A DNA stretch of 64,000 nucleotides, from NCBI GenBank assembly GCA_005281725.1, contig SSBO01000012.1, positions 13,576,863 through 13,640,862 on the forward strand. Direction: 5' to 3'. The translations under genes and the position numbers were made by a program. The notes below the pieces were generated by a model that worked only from the letters and a program-made list of their open reading frames with translations, made no database searches and was not told the DNA's origin. Source of the DNA: Wuchereria bancrofti (Eukaryota > Nematoda > Chromadorea > Rhabditida > Onchocercidae). Each line of letters opens with the position of its first letter. Within the stretch, counting starts at the first letter, position 1. This document shows positions 37,807 through 50,839 of this stretch, one piece after another.

Positions 37807-40772
37807 TCAGTTTGTCATACTGTCTGCTTTTGTCAGACTATCCAATTTCAGCGTTTGCATGGCTACTATCATGGTCGGATCTGTTAGAGGTGGCTGTGTT
37901 GCTCGTGTTGTTTTAAACTGTAGGAGCTGTTGACGAACCTGGAACTTGTCAATCGATAAAGCCTGATAAGCAGCAGGATTTATAAATGCTATTGGATACA
38001 AAGTTGTCAAAACTAGTTACAGAATTACAGAAGGTTACATTTCCATTCTCATCGTACCATTTATCACAGAACACATTTGAAAGAGAATGTCTCAAGAAAC
38101 ACTTCATATTTTGAAAAAAAAAAGAACCATTTAAAATTCTTTTTTTAAAATCCTTTTTCTAAAGAAAAAAAAATGAGAATCAACCAGTTATTGAAATGTT
38201 TTATCGTTCCTCTTGATACTTAAACTTAATAAACGAAAGAAAAAAAAAACCTTCATGTTGATAAAGCCAAGAACATTTTTGCCTTCACCTATTAGTGGAA
38301 TGTACACCAATGTTCCATTATCTATTTTGGTCGGAATCTGCAAAAGCGCGAAGATGATTTCTTCTACTTTTGCTAACTTGAAGTTGTACGGATCAACCCT
38401 TCACCTATTAGTGGAATGTACACCAATGTTCCATTATCTATTTTGGTCGGAATCTGCAAAAGCGCGAAGATGATTTCTTCTACTTTTGCTAACTTGAAGT
38501 TGTACGGATCAACTTTTTATTCTTCGACGCCTCATCCGTTCAATACTTACCGTTGTTGTGGATAGAACAGAGAGATTCCCAATGTTCTGAAACCTACCAC
38601 ACAACGTATTGCGAATAAACACAAAGAAAAGTAGTAATCGGTAATGAAGTACACAAAGAAAAGTAGTAATCAGTAATGAAGTAATAAATCCAGGGACCGA
38701 ATATTTAATAAATACAGAAAAATGACTTGCTGAATAGATGATGAAGCACGTAGCTTGTGAGCATCACGCAAAGATTGGCAAATACGGATAATAGGGAAGC
38801 ATTAAATTATAAGAAGCCGATAAACATCATCCTGATAAATGAAAATACCGACTTAAACACTAAACACAAGTATTCACCTAAGTATAGACTCGTAAATAAC
38901 ACGAAAAAAATAAAAATACCTTAATTATTTGACCATTATGACTTTTTGCCCATTCTAATATCTTCTCCTTGTCGCAACCCGTAGCAAAGATATTATCCCG
39001 TTCGTACGTATGTGCGAGCAATGCATTACCTGTTTCCAAAAGTTTCGCGCGAAGTTGAGGATTTTGTACAAATTTGTGTACTATTGCATGATGTAGTAGC
39101 GCTGGACCCTGAGTACGCTTCCATTCTTCCACCTGAAAAATCCCTTCTAGAAAAGAAGAATCTGGATTGAATTGTTTACGAATGAAACGAAATGAAAATT
39201 TTGAGAAAGACTTTTGAATTTTCAAATATTCACTAGCTAATCTGAAGTTACGATTCTGAGATTTTATTAAAAATAAAAGCAAAACTTATTAAAACTCCAG
39301 ATTTAAATATTAGCCAGTCTTTTATACACGCAAAATTTAATATAAACAAAAAATCAGTGCGAAAGTAGCAATATTAATTATACCTTCTCTATTGAAATGT
39401 TAGCTGAACGCAACAATTTTTTTGCGTGAGCTTTAGTCAAACCAGCATTAGATATATTACGAAGCTGTGCAGCAAAACGTGCACCACCTAATGTATACAA
39501 TTTACAAGCTTGATAATAATGTTCCACGCTCGGATACTCATGTCCATCCACAGTTAGCGTAACCTGTTTTGTGGGAGTTAAAATTAAAAGTGACATTTTT
39601 CGTTACGAATATAAAAATAACAAAAAAAAAAACCATTCCTTCGAGTATTCTGATTAGTGCTAGAACAGAAACTCAGGACATAGAGTATGGATAAAGCAAA
39701 ACTGATGCTTAATATCGTGGTCGATAAAACCCCTATTCAACTTAATATAATTGGATGAAAGGATCGGGAGAATGGTTAAATTCATGAATTATACTAGAAA
39801 AGCAGTTAGCGTATTAAAAGAAAAAAGCTGTATAAAACCGACGGGAAATAAATTTGAGAGGAAATGTTGACGACCGCTAAAACAAATGACTTCATCGGCA
39901 TCTACTTTGTAATCATCGGTATCCACATCGATTGGAACATCGTCTACCTGAAATTGTAAAATTATGAGATTAGAAATATTCGTGGAGTTGAAGTATACTC
40001 ACTTATCGACTTAGAGAAATCATTTGGTTAATCGGAATCAACTGGTCACCTGAGATACTGATACTGCTTCTGCGCTTTTTCAACAATAATAATAAACAGA
40101 ATATATCCTAAGCAAAACTTATTCCAGCTTATTTCCATATTGAGAAGAGGTTTTTACTATATTCTTAAATAAAAAACACATTACAGGAGGTGGAGTAAGC
40201 GGTTTTGGTGGTAAACGCGGTTCTATTTCCTTCCTTCCACTTTCAAAACTAGTATATTGTCGCCCATCTGCTTTATCCGTGGTAAAATCGATATTCTTTC
40301 CACGATAAACTTCCTAAAACAATCGGTTATAGTAACACATATAAAGATTAACAAGTTTTTCGTCGCTGATCCTTAGAAATACATACTCTTGAAAAAAAAA
40401 CCGTACTCTTAGTAGAATTCAATACAACTAGGAAATATTTGACAAAAAGTACACAGTTCCAACCCAAATAACAAAATTTTAGCAGCTTACTTACATAGTA
40501 GTAAGCTCTGGATGACCACGGTTGCGTAAGTGGTGCCAGTCCACATGTATCGCCTTGTCTATGACGTCGTGCAGCCTTTTCTCGTGCAATTTCCATCGCT
40601 TTAATGGATGCAGGCGTTGACATCTCCACACAATCCTCTAAAACATCAGTTATGAGAAAAACAAGCTCAAAAATTTGTAACCTTGTATAGACATAACAAA
40701 CATGAAATTCAAATGGACTTTATAAGGCATAATATTGAAGTATAATATTGAATGACCTTTAGGCCAGTCCAT
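37807..40772 (-). CDS. NADAR-domain protein (YbiA/COG3236-like N-glycosidase), eight exons
   Basis: Exons: 40772-40757, 40637-40495, 40313-40185, 39947-39843, 39563-39384, 39132-38920, 38337-38251 and 37962-37807 (TGA). Phases agree and the sum is 1029 nt, 342 residues. The start chosen is MDWPKE (40772), the only ATG in phase before exon 2; a longer first exon is possible. The NADAR domain spans about residues 117-291. Key motifs are ICFSGRQHFLSNLFP, then YPSVEHYYQACKL (the conserved Glu at about 145), GNALLAHTYERDNIFATG, and GEGKNVLGFINMK. The 116-residue leader is unassigned; the 51-residue tail is QVRQQLLQF-rich. NADAR enzymes hydrolyse N-glycosidic bonds; reported substrates are riboflavin-pathway intermediates and ADP-ribosylated guanine. 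The true substrate here is unknown. The exon 4 donor (CCC/GTCGGT) is weak but needed to keep domain continuity. A possible 36-nt in-phase exon at about 38566-38531 was left out. Confidence 0.82.
38282..38513. repeat. 116-bp tandem duplication including NADAR exon 7 and its acceptor
   Basis: Units start at 38282 and 38398. Each carries the acceptor TTTTGCAG and the coding stretch ending LIGEG. Only the unit nearer 38282 runs on into GKNVLGFINMK and a donor. The other reads into LIRTTSS and a stop. Because both overlapping contigs contain the pair, the duplication is probably real. Confidence 0.85.
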
Positions 40773-41119
40773 AAATCGTACTCTGGGATAGTTCCAAATA
40801 GATTTGTAACATAGCAAGCTAAAAATAATGTGTGGAATATGAAATAGACCACAGCCTAATAATCCTAATAATTCCATCTGCTTTTTAAGGACTATGGGTT
40901 ACAATTTTAAATTTATTGAAATGAAATAAAAGTGTCATGAAAATGTATAAATACGTGACATATTACTACATAAACACTCAATAAATTTAATAAGTCCCAT
41001 TCAGGTTCCTTATTTATCAGGGCAAAATTTAAGTTCTGCAAAAATTCTACAAAAACAAAATTGTTAGAAATGCAGAACTGTAAAAGAATCTGTGACCTGA
41101 TGTGGACTCTCTAGGTAAA

Positions 41120-41440
41120 AATTATTTTATTAAAGAATTAGGTGAAAAATATGTTTCAGAATTTGAATGCTTTTATTGTCAAGGTTAATTTAATAATTGC
41201 AAAACAGTGAAAATCTAAAAAATAGCATGGAGATTTAAATTATGAATTAAAATATTTAACAGAATGATACAAAACTTAGNAATTATTTTATTAAAGAATT
41301 AGGTGAAAAATATGTTTCAGAATTTGAATGCTTTTATTGTCAAGGTTAATTTAATAATTGCAAAACAGTGAAAATCTAAAAAATAGCATGGAGATTTAAA
41401 TTATGAATTAAAATATTTAACAGAATGATACAAAACTTAG
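41120..41440. repeat. 160-bp block present twice around a single n
   Basis: 41120-41279 equals 41281-41440, with n at 41280. Assembly overlap. Confidence 0.85.
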
Positions 41441-44400
41441 AATTCTATCGAAAAATCTATAAATAGTGAAACAACAAAAATTACTTGTTAGGAAATTTTC
41501 TCAATTACAAAATTATGTCACAAGAATAGAATGCTGATCAGATCCAGTGCGTTTATGGGTTATTCATATGTATTAGAAATATCTCGATAATGCTTTGATT
41601 TGATCAATCTATGAATTAGGTTTAGAAATTAATTTCATCAATCTATGAATCAGATTTGAAAAAATTCAATTTTTCTCAAATCCGTCATGTACTACCATAA
41701 TTCACACATCATCAAGAAACTTTACACTACACTCAATGCAACTAATTCCACAAATGGCTAATTAACCAGAAATACCACAGCAGACAGAACCTTGACCCAT
41801 GACCCCTACAGTAGAGACCATTTCTTAGCCACAAGACACCAATTAACCGTACCACCTCTCGTATATTCAACCAAATACTATCGTTACATGAACATGTCTC
41901 AAATATAACAGCACTTTTCGATAGCATGTATCACTTATTTGAATGTCTTGTGGTAACTTTATGTTTTGTATTATTACGTTTATACGTTTAAAGTGAGTTA
42001 ATCGGAATATATTTTCACTTACACGTTTGAATTGAATTATATGGAATATATTTATAATTACTGAGAAAAACACCATTATAGGTTTTAAGTGCTATTAGTT
42101 ATTTGATCAGTGAAAGAGATGAAAATTCCTGATTAAGAAATCGCAGCTCGTTCAGCAAATTGTTAATTCTTAATTATCTATTTTGCTTCCACTTTGTTTT
42201 TCAAATAATCAATATAATAGCATAGTAATGGGAGAGATGTAATTAAAATAATAAATGGACTTAACTTGAAGAGTAATAAATAATGATGATAAAACATGCA
42301 CACATGTCACAATGCTAGTGTCAGTGGTTGCACTTGCTAATAGCACATCGTTTGCTGCAAATAAAGCAAAATGTAAATTTCGCATCCATTTAAAATAGTT
42401 CCTTCGAGAGTAGACGTGAATGACTTGTATCCGTGGAATTTTAACTGATTATTATTTGATAACAGAGTTAATTATCATTTTGAATTTCTTGTATTCATAT
42501 CATATATTCAAAATGAAAGTTAAAACAACATGCTGAAAGGTATCTGCTAATTAAAGTAGCAATTTATAATCATAAATAAGCAAATATCAATGATTTATGC
42601 AGTATCATCAGTTTTCCAAGAAGCTGGTCAATTGCAGATTTTTTTTGGTTAAATTCTGAAATTTAACTAATTTCTGCATTTATGAATTATTTTATAATAC
42701 TGTAAAATAGAATAACAACCTAATATCATTCTTCCATTTAAAGTCTATTTCTACATTTATTTTATCAATTAAATTAATTTAATTTCTTTCTTCTTTTATC
42801 TTCTCATTCATATGTATCATTTATTTCCACATTGTTATTTTTAAATTATAGTATTATGTATTATTTGGATAATATTTAGCAAATTACATTTAATTAAAAA
42901 AATAACAATTCATTAGAAAAATAATACCGAATGATCAACGTTACGTGCTCGTTTTTTGACGTGAAAAATCTTTTTTTTTTCTTCCATTATTGTGCAATAA
43001 ATGGCAAAGCATTTATAAATGAATAAAATATCTTCTTCATTAAAAAAATATCATAATATTGTCAAAATTAGCATCAACAAAAATAAAAGTAATAAAAATA
43101 ATATGCAAACAAATCAAATAGTAGGCGGTGTATTTTAAAAATATATTTCAACTTTTTTTACATATTTAAAAAAAAGCATATCAAAGTACTAAATATGATT
43201 TAAGCGTTTATTTATTTTGATTGTAATATATAAAAACAATACGTATATGCTTATTATTGACATATAAACATGAAAATAATGCATAAAAAAGTGTAAAATT
43301 ATAATTTTTTCTAGGAAAAATTAATTTTAAGAAATTACAATTAAAGAATCAAATGCTTTAAAGTTGGGCATACAGTGAATTAGATGAAGAGATGAATTCA
43401 ATTTGATTATATTGAATGCAAAAGATTAAGATTAATCAATGATAACAAATTCATTAGCAGTGTATTACTAAAAGTAATAAAAAATTGTATGAATTATTTG
43501 TGATGAGTGAATTTTAACAATTCATGCTAATTATTTAATATTTTTCAAAAAAAAACATAAAGAATGCCTAATCTTTAAATTCTAATCTTACTATGAAATA
43601 TGCAATATTTCTCGCAATAGTTCAGAAAAGATGATTGCATAGTGATATCAATTATTAATTATTTTATTGTATATCAAATTTTGAAATGCAGAAAATATTC
43701 ATAAAAATGACAGATATGCCACTTTGTTATAATTGTATTTTTCATAAAAATAAAAAATTAGCAAAAATAATTTAGAAATTTAGTCAATTCATATTTAACG
43801 TAAATTCATTTCTAGATCAATTTCCAAAGATTATGCGTTCATTAATAAAAACAAAATTTTGTTGAGAACTTATTTCAAAGTATTTTTTGAATAACAGATT
43901 CGAATTTCGATGAGAATTAGCGCAATTCATATTAATAAATTAATATTCTTTTTTCTTAAAACTTCAGATAATAAAGATTTTTATCAGCAAGAATGTTGGA
44001 ATTATCAACTTTAATTTAGAAGGAAAGATTTAAAGAAAGATAAAATTATTCCGAATAACGTGCAATTTCTCATAGAGATCTAATTCCGCCAAAGAAAATT
44101 ATTTCGGAGAAATTTCAAGAAAAATCCTGAAAGAAAATAATAGCACGGAAAATATTTGTATTATTTATTATTTATTGCATTGGTACAAATAAATAATTAT
44201 TAAATTTCATGCAAATAAAAGAATTATTAATAATATTTGAGTCACATTAGTTTATGACGTGACATTTGCGCTCGTTGCGAAAACTCGGAATGCTTTCCTC
44301 TCTTATTACACCAATATCTTCATAGAATACAAAAAAAAAATCTTAATTTTTTTTAGAAAGGGTAACTTCTTTTACTATTTAAACAAAGAATTCTAGTAAT

Positions 44401-46996
44401 TTAAATATTTTATTCTTTCAAATTTTTCAAACAAAAAAAGAAAAAAAATTTTTTCAACAAGAAAGAAAGAAAGAAAGAAGAAAAAACGGAGCAAAAAGAG
44501 TATAAATATAATAGCATTGTTTGTTCTTTTTATCTTTTTTTTGAAGTTAAGAAAATTGAAACGGAAAAAAATTAAAAATAATTGCTTATCTGCTAAAACA
44601 AACTAAGCAGCTTTTTTCCAATTTTTTTCAAGCAATAATTTTAAAAATTTCAAAAAATTCAATACAGTAGGACAGAATAAACAGGAAAGTTTGCCAAATG
44701 ATCATTCATCTGGATGTGACTCATTCAGTGTCAATCGTGAAATTTTTAAAACTTGCTTTCAGAAAGACATTTTATTGAATGTAGCAAAAAAATAAAAATA
44801 AGAGGAGTAAATTTGCTTTATGCATACATACATTGCATCATAATTGTTTGCTTTTTGTTTCCATTTTTAATTTGATAAAAAAATTAACTGACAATAAACT
44901 GATAGAGATAGCTGATTTAAAATAGCTATTATTATTTCAATTATTTTTTTAACTTAATTTTAATATATTATTTTGTGATTTATTGTATATTATTGTTAGA
45001 CTTAATTGTATATCATTTTTAAATTAGATTTTTTATAAAATTTTTCTAAAGCAGAAATATTAGCATTAATTACCCTAATTTAATAATATTTTCCTGCTTT
45101 TAATTTTCAAATTTTAATCAGTTCTTCCTTTTTTTCATCATTTCACTTTGGTATGCAACAAATATTATCAGTGAAGCTATTATCAGCAAACAATTATGAA
45201 TCATTTTTCGCCTTCTCTTTTGGCAATAATTAATTTCATAAGCATAGTGATATTTTTGCATAATTAAAACTGATAACAGTATGCAAAACATGAATATTTC
45301 GAGAAAATTTTCCTAACAATTTATTTCCTTTTTTCCTATATAAAATTTCAACAATCAAAATTTGAAATTTAAAAATTAAATCAACTTTTCTTTTTTAAAA
45401 AAAGAAAAACTAAGGATATTAACTGAATTTGTATATTTAATAAAAAAAATTTTCTTTCTCTTCTCTCCCTCTCTTCCTCTCTCCTTCATTTTTATTTCTT
45501 CAATACTGAAGTGCAACTAGTAAAAAGTAAATTACATAAGTGAAATAAAATAATTGAAAAATCGAAAAACTTGAAATATTTTGAAACAACAAATAATACG
45601 AAGTATTGTTTACATATGATAAAAAAATTAGCTGAGCACAGTAAACTTTTCTTTTTTTAAAATTTTTTTGTTACAAAAAAAAAAATTATGGAGACGCTAA
45701 TTATATGAACAGAGAAGTATTTTATCATTCAACAAAAAGCAGCACAACAAATAGCATATGCAAATGAAAGAATTGATAATTTGTAAGCTAAACATCAAAA
45801 GCGGCAGTGGTATTAATGACATTTACGCATTTCAACAAGTAGATATGGAGAGGATAATTAATCTTTAATTTATTATTTTTTCATAAATTTAAAATCAAAA
45901 TTGTACTCAAAAATTTAACAATCTTCATTTCATTTTTTTCTTCCATTTTTCCATTCCGCAAAACATAAAAAGAAAAGAAAAACAGAATTTGAGAAATTTT
46001 AGAATTACTTCCAATAAATTATTACTAAAATATTATAATGTGATAAAAATTGAAAATTTTCTTAAACATAAATTTCTGAAAATTTATAAAATGTAATTTA
46101 GTGAATAAAACAAAGTCGTCATTGCTATAATTTTAGAAATGATCTAACCCATAAGATTGCCTTCCCAATAAAAAAGAAAAGAAATGGTGTTATTAAGTTG
46201 GTGTTAAGAATACATCAAAATATACGGAAAGATTCGTGACAGCATTTTACCAGAATAAATTTTAAGTGTTATGAAATAGTACATTAATAAATAGTAGTTG
46301 CATAAATTCGTCAAAATTTTTTCCACTAATTTATCATTAAATTTGTCTTCAAGATACAAATGAAGAAAGATGATAAAAAACAGATTTAATCATAAGAAAT
46401 AAATTGTTTTTTATTATCAAATAACAAAATAGAAGAAAAAAGAGAATTGGTAAATACAAATAATAGAAAAGACATACAAGCACACGAACAAATAAATAAA
46501 CAAACAAACAAACAAATAAATAGATAAACAAACACAAACGAGAGGGTAGTGAATGGAAACCACACGAAAAAATCGAAAAAAAAAGAAAAAAGAAAAAATT
46601 GATAATGACAACGATTAAAATTCAAAATTCACAAAAGATTTTATTTTTCGCATATCGCTTATATATGTAATGAATATATTATAGAATGATTATCATTAAT
46701 ACGTTCAAAATTATAAAATTTTAAATTTAAATGAAAAGTAAAAAAATAAGCACCGTCTGTATAAATGAATGATTGTATTTGCCTATTTTTTGAGGAAAAA
46801 ATGAAAAAGAAAAATTTGGTACTCAATTTAGCTAAATGCAAATGAGTAAATGATAAGTTTTTTTTTCCATTTATTAATTTTTAATTCAAATAATTCAAAT
46901 GCGCTTTTTTTCTCATTTTTTTTTATCAGATGATATTCGAAAATGGTTAATTTTGCTATGGTAGAATAACTTTTTCAAAAAATTCGTTGAAAATAT

Positions 46997-47009
46997 TTTA
47001 TTGTTTATT
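46997..47009 (-). terminator. Polyadenylation signals of the glypican-like gene
   Basis: Two AATAAA words on the minus strand (46997-47002 and 47004-47009), 38-50 bases past the stop codon. Confidence 0.6.
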
Positions 47010-47046
47010 GCCAAGATTTTATCAGTTATTTTATAGGTAGGTATCC

Positions 47047-49266
47047 TTAATGAAGTAATAATGGTACCCAAATAGTAATAATAAATGCAGTTAGCATTTT
47101 AGATAATGTTGAACGATCGGTTGATCCAACTTCTGGCGGTTTAGCAATAACAGGTGGAGTAATTGGTAATTTACTTTCCAACGATGGTTCTGTAAAATTT
47201 ATTTTCAAATAAATTCAGAACATTTTACACATCGAAGTTTTTTATGATATTACATCAATAATGTTGCATCTAAAATGTAAAAAAAATAAAAACTTAATAT
47301 TTTATTGTAAAATTTCTTTATGAATTCAAATTTTTATATTCCTAATTAATAATTTAATAGTAAGTATCAAAATTACAGACGAAGTAAAATTAATGTGTGA
47401 TAGGTTGAAAACGAGATATTCATATAAAGTAGATTATCGCGATATGGTAAAAAATTTCTTCCAAAATTGCAAAATTCTTCCTTTTTTTCAACAATTTTTC
47501 TTTCTTTTTCTCCATAACAAACAAAGATTTTTTCCATTTGATATTATCAAAAGTAAATTGCTATGTAAGAGAAAGAAATGGAAATATAACAAAAGAAAAA
47601 AGTTAAAAAAAAGTTTGCTCTAATTTTTTAGATTGTATGTGAGTGGAAAAGAAATATAATCATATGTTTTGAGTAATCAGAAATGCAATTTATATAATTC
47701 ATTCTATTACTATCATTCATATCATATCAGCAGGTACGATCATCGTCGTTAGAATGATAATGTTGTAGCAATCGAGAAAAAAACAATATATAATGGAAGA
47801 AAATAAAGTGAATAAATTACAAATAAATGCAATTTGTATTGCTAACTGTCTAATCTGTGCAAAATTTATATTAGAAATACATAATATTATATTTGATAAA
47901 TATCACATAATTAATATTCTGTAGTGTAATTAATAGTTATCATTTAATTAATGTTATATTATTTAATTAAAGTTATTTCATACTATGGAAAATGCAAAGC
48001 AAGGTTGTACTTAATAACTATCATATAACTGATATTTTTTGTTGCAGTGCAAATTAAATAGTGTTATAATTAATATTTGTGGAAAAATAAATCATAAATA
48101 TTGCTTGAACTTAAAATTTTTTCTTAATTTACCTAAGTTATTCCTTTTTTTATTCTCTCGTTTAAAAGTTAGCGTGAAATTTCAATTATATGTCTTATGT
48201 CACTTTTTTTCTGCTGAGAAATAATCACTTTATACTCGAAAATTTGTTTTAATTTTTGATCTGCAAATTTGATTAGTTAATTAATGTTGGTAACATAAGG
48301 GAAAGTATCATTAAGGTCTGATTTGAATTTTGAAATTGAATATTAGAATTATTGATGAAGTAATTGACAAAGCAAAATATATAACCTTGATAAGTAGTAG
48401 TAGTAGTAATTCGATCGACTAATTCCGTACGGCCATCTTCAGCAGATGTAATAATTGGTGCTATAGCATGTTCCTGATCTTCTTCCGTATCACCGGATCC
48501 TTTATTTTGACTACCTGAACCTTCACCTCCTAAATCCTCATCATCGGACCATTCTATCATACTATTGCTACTTCCTGATCCTTCTATGTTTTCCATCACT
48601 TCCTGTAATTACAAAAAAAAAAACTTCAATTAATTATCATTTTCAATATAAGATGACAGTAAAAATGTAACATCTTATTACATAAATGAAACTAAATAAT
48701 CTGAAATGTTATCATATGGAACTTTAAAATAATTTGTTGGCACATATTTAAGCAACTAATTACCGTTTAAAATTTAATTCCTCAATATTTTCAAGTATTA
48801 TCACTTCACTTTTTTTCAGTTTACAATCTAATTCTTTTTTTCTGGGAAAGATTTATACTTTTGCTTTTGAAGCACATACATATGTATATATACTACATTT
48901 ATCATTCCAGAAAACGGATCCAGAAATTACGAGACAATACTTTTTTCTTTTTTTCTGTCATATCTATGTTATTTTATATTTACATGATAATGTATGCTTC
49001 CTTTTTTCCTTCTCTTTTTTTCTTTTTTTTTTTTAAAGATACAAGCCTATATATTCAAATCAGTCGTCGTTTAATAGTTTTTTTTATTTTTCAAATGAAA
49101 AAATATGAAATGGCCACAAATATGTATAATGCAAATTGAGGATAAATGTAGGAAAAAAAAGAAAAAGGTTATATATTGACAGAAGATATTATGAGGATCA
49201 AATAATAATGGTATATATTACCGCGGAGAATTGATAAAAGCGGGACAATAGTGATTCATCATCCAT
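47047..49266 (-). CDS. Glypican-like GPI-anchored heparan sulfate proteoglycan, last three exons (5' part missing)
   Basis: Exons 49266-49222, 48602-48386 and 47189-47047 (TAA) join in phase and give 134 residues. The first reads MDDESLLSRFYQFSA after an AG; its Met is unlikely to be the true start because a secreted proteoglycan needs a signal peptide. The middle exon carries Ser-Gly clusters in acidic context (IEGSGSSNS, DDEDLGGEGSGSQNKGSGD), the usual glycosaminoglycan attachment pattern. The last exon is Pro-rich and ends in VGSTDRSTLSKM plus a hydrophobic run AFIITIWVPLLLH with no cytoplasmic tail. That is a GPI signal, with the cleavage site probably near GS. Glypicans combine exactly these C-terminal features and modulate growth-factor signalling at the cell surface. 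Syndecan is less likely because it has a conserved cytoplasmic tail. The cysteine-rich core would lie upstream and is not seen, so the family call is an inference. Confidence 0.72.
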
Positions 49267-49763
49267 CTATGGAATGTTATTAAGGTAAAAGACGAAAAAG
49301 TTTTTTCTTTTTTTTCCGCCCCGTTTACGATGCTTTCAAAGTGTACGTTGTCGGCAAATAGGCCGAAAGTATCAATACAGTAACTAAGAACCAAGAGAGG
49401 GCGCTAACACAGGAGTCAAACTGACAAGCAACCAGATAATAAAAATGCAATTTAACGATGTGGATATTTGACCTCAACAAAGAGCCATTTTAAGCGGTAT
49501 AACAGGGGGCAATTTCTCTTTATGGATGTTACAACGGATCGACGAATTGGGGGATAGTGGTCTTAGGACAGCTACAGGACGATGCGTGCACAGGATTTTA
49601 ACTGATAAACGGATAACCCTTTGTTACAAACGATGTAGCTGGAAAGCGAGGAGAAGCAGCCAAGAATCTCTTTGTTCATAAATTAACCTCGCTTTACACA
49701 CATTACATTGTATAAAATACATGACAATTAAATGCATGTAATAGGCTATTGTAACAAGATATC
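49267..49763. other. Unassigned stretch with raised GC
   Basis: About 49310-49640 is distinctly less AT-rich than its surroundings (for example GAGAGGGCGCTAACACAGG and GGACAGCTACAGGACGATGCG) but shows no long frame or recognised motif. It may be a decayed mobile element or a missing part of the glypican-like gene's neighbourhood. Confidence 0.4.
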
Positions 49764-50692
49764 TATGCTTAAACAAATCTCCTTTCTTCTCAATTTCACA
49801 TTTTTTGATCTTCAGTCTCAATTAACTCCAACACCAGCTCTTAATTGCAGTTAATCATTTTTTACAATTGTACATTTATAGTGTGGTTGCGGTTTCAGCT
49901 CTCTGGTAACTATATATGTACAGAAGTTTATTTTTCAACTATCTTGTACAAAAGGATGTATAAAAGTTTATTTTTCCACTATTTTTCAACTATTACAAAT
50001 TTATTTTCAACCATTCTTTTAAAAAAAGAAAAAAAACAGATAAGAAAAAATATTTTTCTTTACAAATTCTTTCTCTTTCACTTTTTCTTTCTCTCTCCCT
50101 TTTTTTCTCTCCTTTTTCTTATTCTCATAAACTCTTTTCTCGTTTTTACTCGCTTTAATAATCCAAATTCTTTCTTTAAAGAAATACAAAATAAAACTAA
50201 GAAAAACCCTTGCAAACTATAAAAGTATGACTCAATAAGTTTGATTTAATATATTACATATATCTAAACAAATATGTATTCTTAGATGTCTGCTTAAAAA
50301 TAACTAGAATTATTCAGAATTCCAATTCGAAGCTTTTTGGTGAAGTAATGATAAAATTATATTATTTGGGAACATATAAATAGATAAAACATCCGAAATA
50401 TCTTTGATGAATTCCGTTTTCTAATGCTACAAAATTACTAAATGAGAAAATTTTATTCCCTTTATTTATTCTACACTATCATAATTCAATAACAGAATTT
50501 TTTCAAAATTTCAAAATGTTTGAATTTCAGAAAATATCTTCATTTCGATAAAAAGTTTTCTAAAAAACATATCGAAAAAACCTTTTAAAAAGAAAAGGAG
50601 AAATAAGAGGAAATATTTGGTAGATTTAAATATTCATAATATTAATAATCATTAATTCCTTTATTTATTAGAAACAGACACTAGACATATTT
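49764..50692. repeat. 929-bp block, form without the SL1-bearing LTR
   Basis: Matches 50694-51883 except that the latter has 261 extra bases (50840-51100). The blocks meet at n 50693. Probably the two allelic or overlapping versions of one locus. The long T-rich open frames inside are not credible genes. Confidence 0.8.
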
Positions 50693-50839
50693 NTATGCTT
50701 AAACAAATCTCCTTTCTTCTCAATTTCACATTTTTTGATCTTCAGTCTCAATTAACTCCAACACCAGCTCTTAATTGCAGTTAATCATTTTTTACAATTG
50801 TACATTTATAGTGTGGTTGCGGTTTCAGCTCTCTGGTAA

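Larger units (their letters stand above)
32855..38548. repeat. 2.84-kb block present twice around a single n
   Basis: About 32868-35707 and 35709-38548 match at an offset of 2841, meeting at n 35708. The bodies appear identical. The first about 100 bases differ by small indels (AATCGATAACTGAGATG versus AATCGGTAACTGAATTA), which suggests two haplotypes or repeat-end error. Most likely unmerged overlapping contigs, so genes in it should be counted once. Confidence 0.85.
40773..47046. other. AT-rich non-coding region between the NADAR and glypican-like genes
   Basis: No convincing exon on either strand. A 160-bp block is repeated at 41120-41279 and 41281-41440 around n 41280 (unmerged overlap). 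Short GAAA and AAAC/AAAT tracts occur at about 44458-44482 and 46490-46525. Regulatory elements of the flanking genes cannot be placed. Confidence 0.55.

Noticed and set aside
32868..38548. True 2.84-kb segmental duplication with two copies of the genes
   Set aside because: The copies look identical over most of their length and meet at a lone n, as at many other places in the window.
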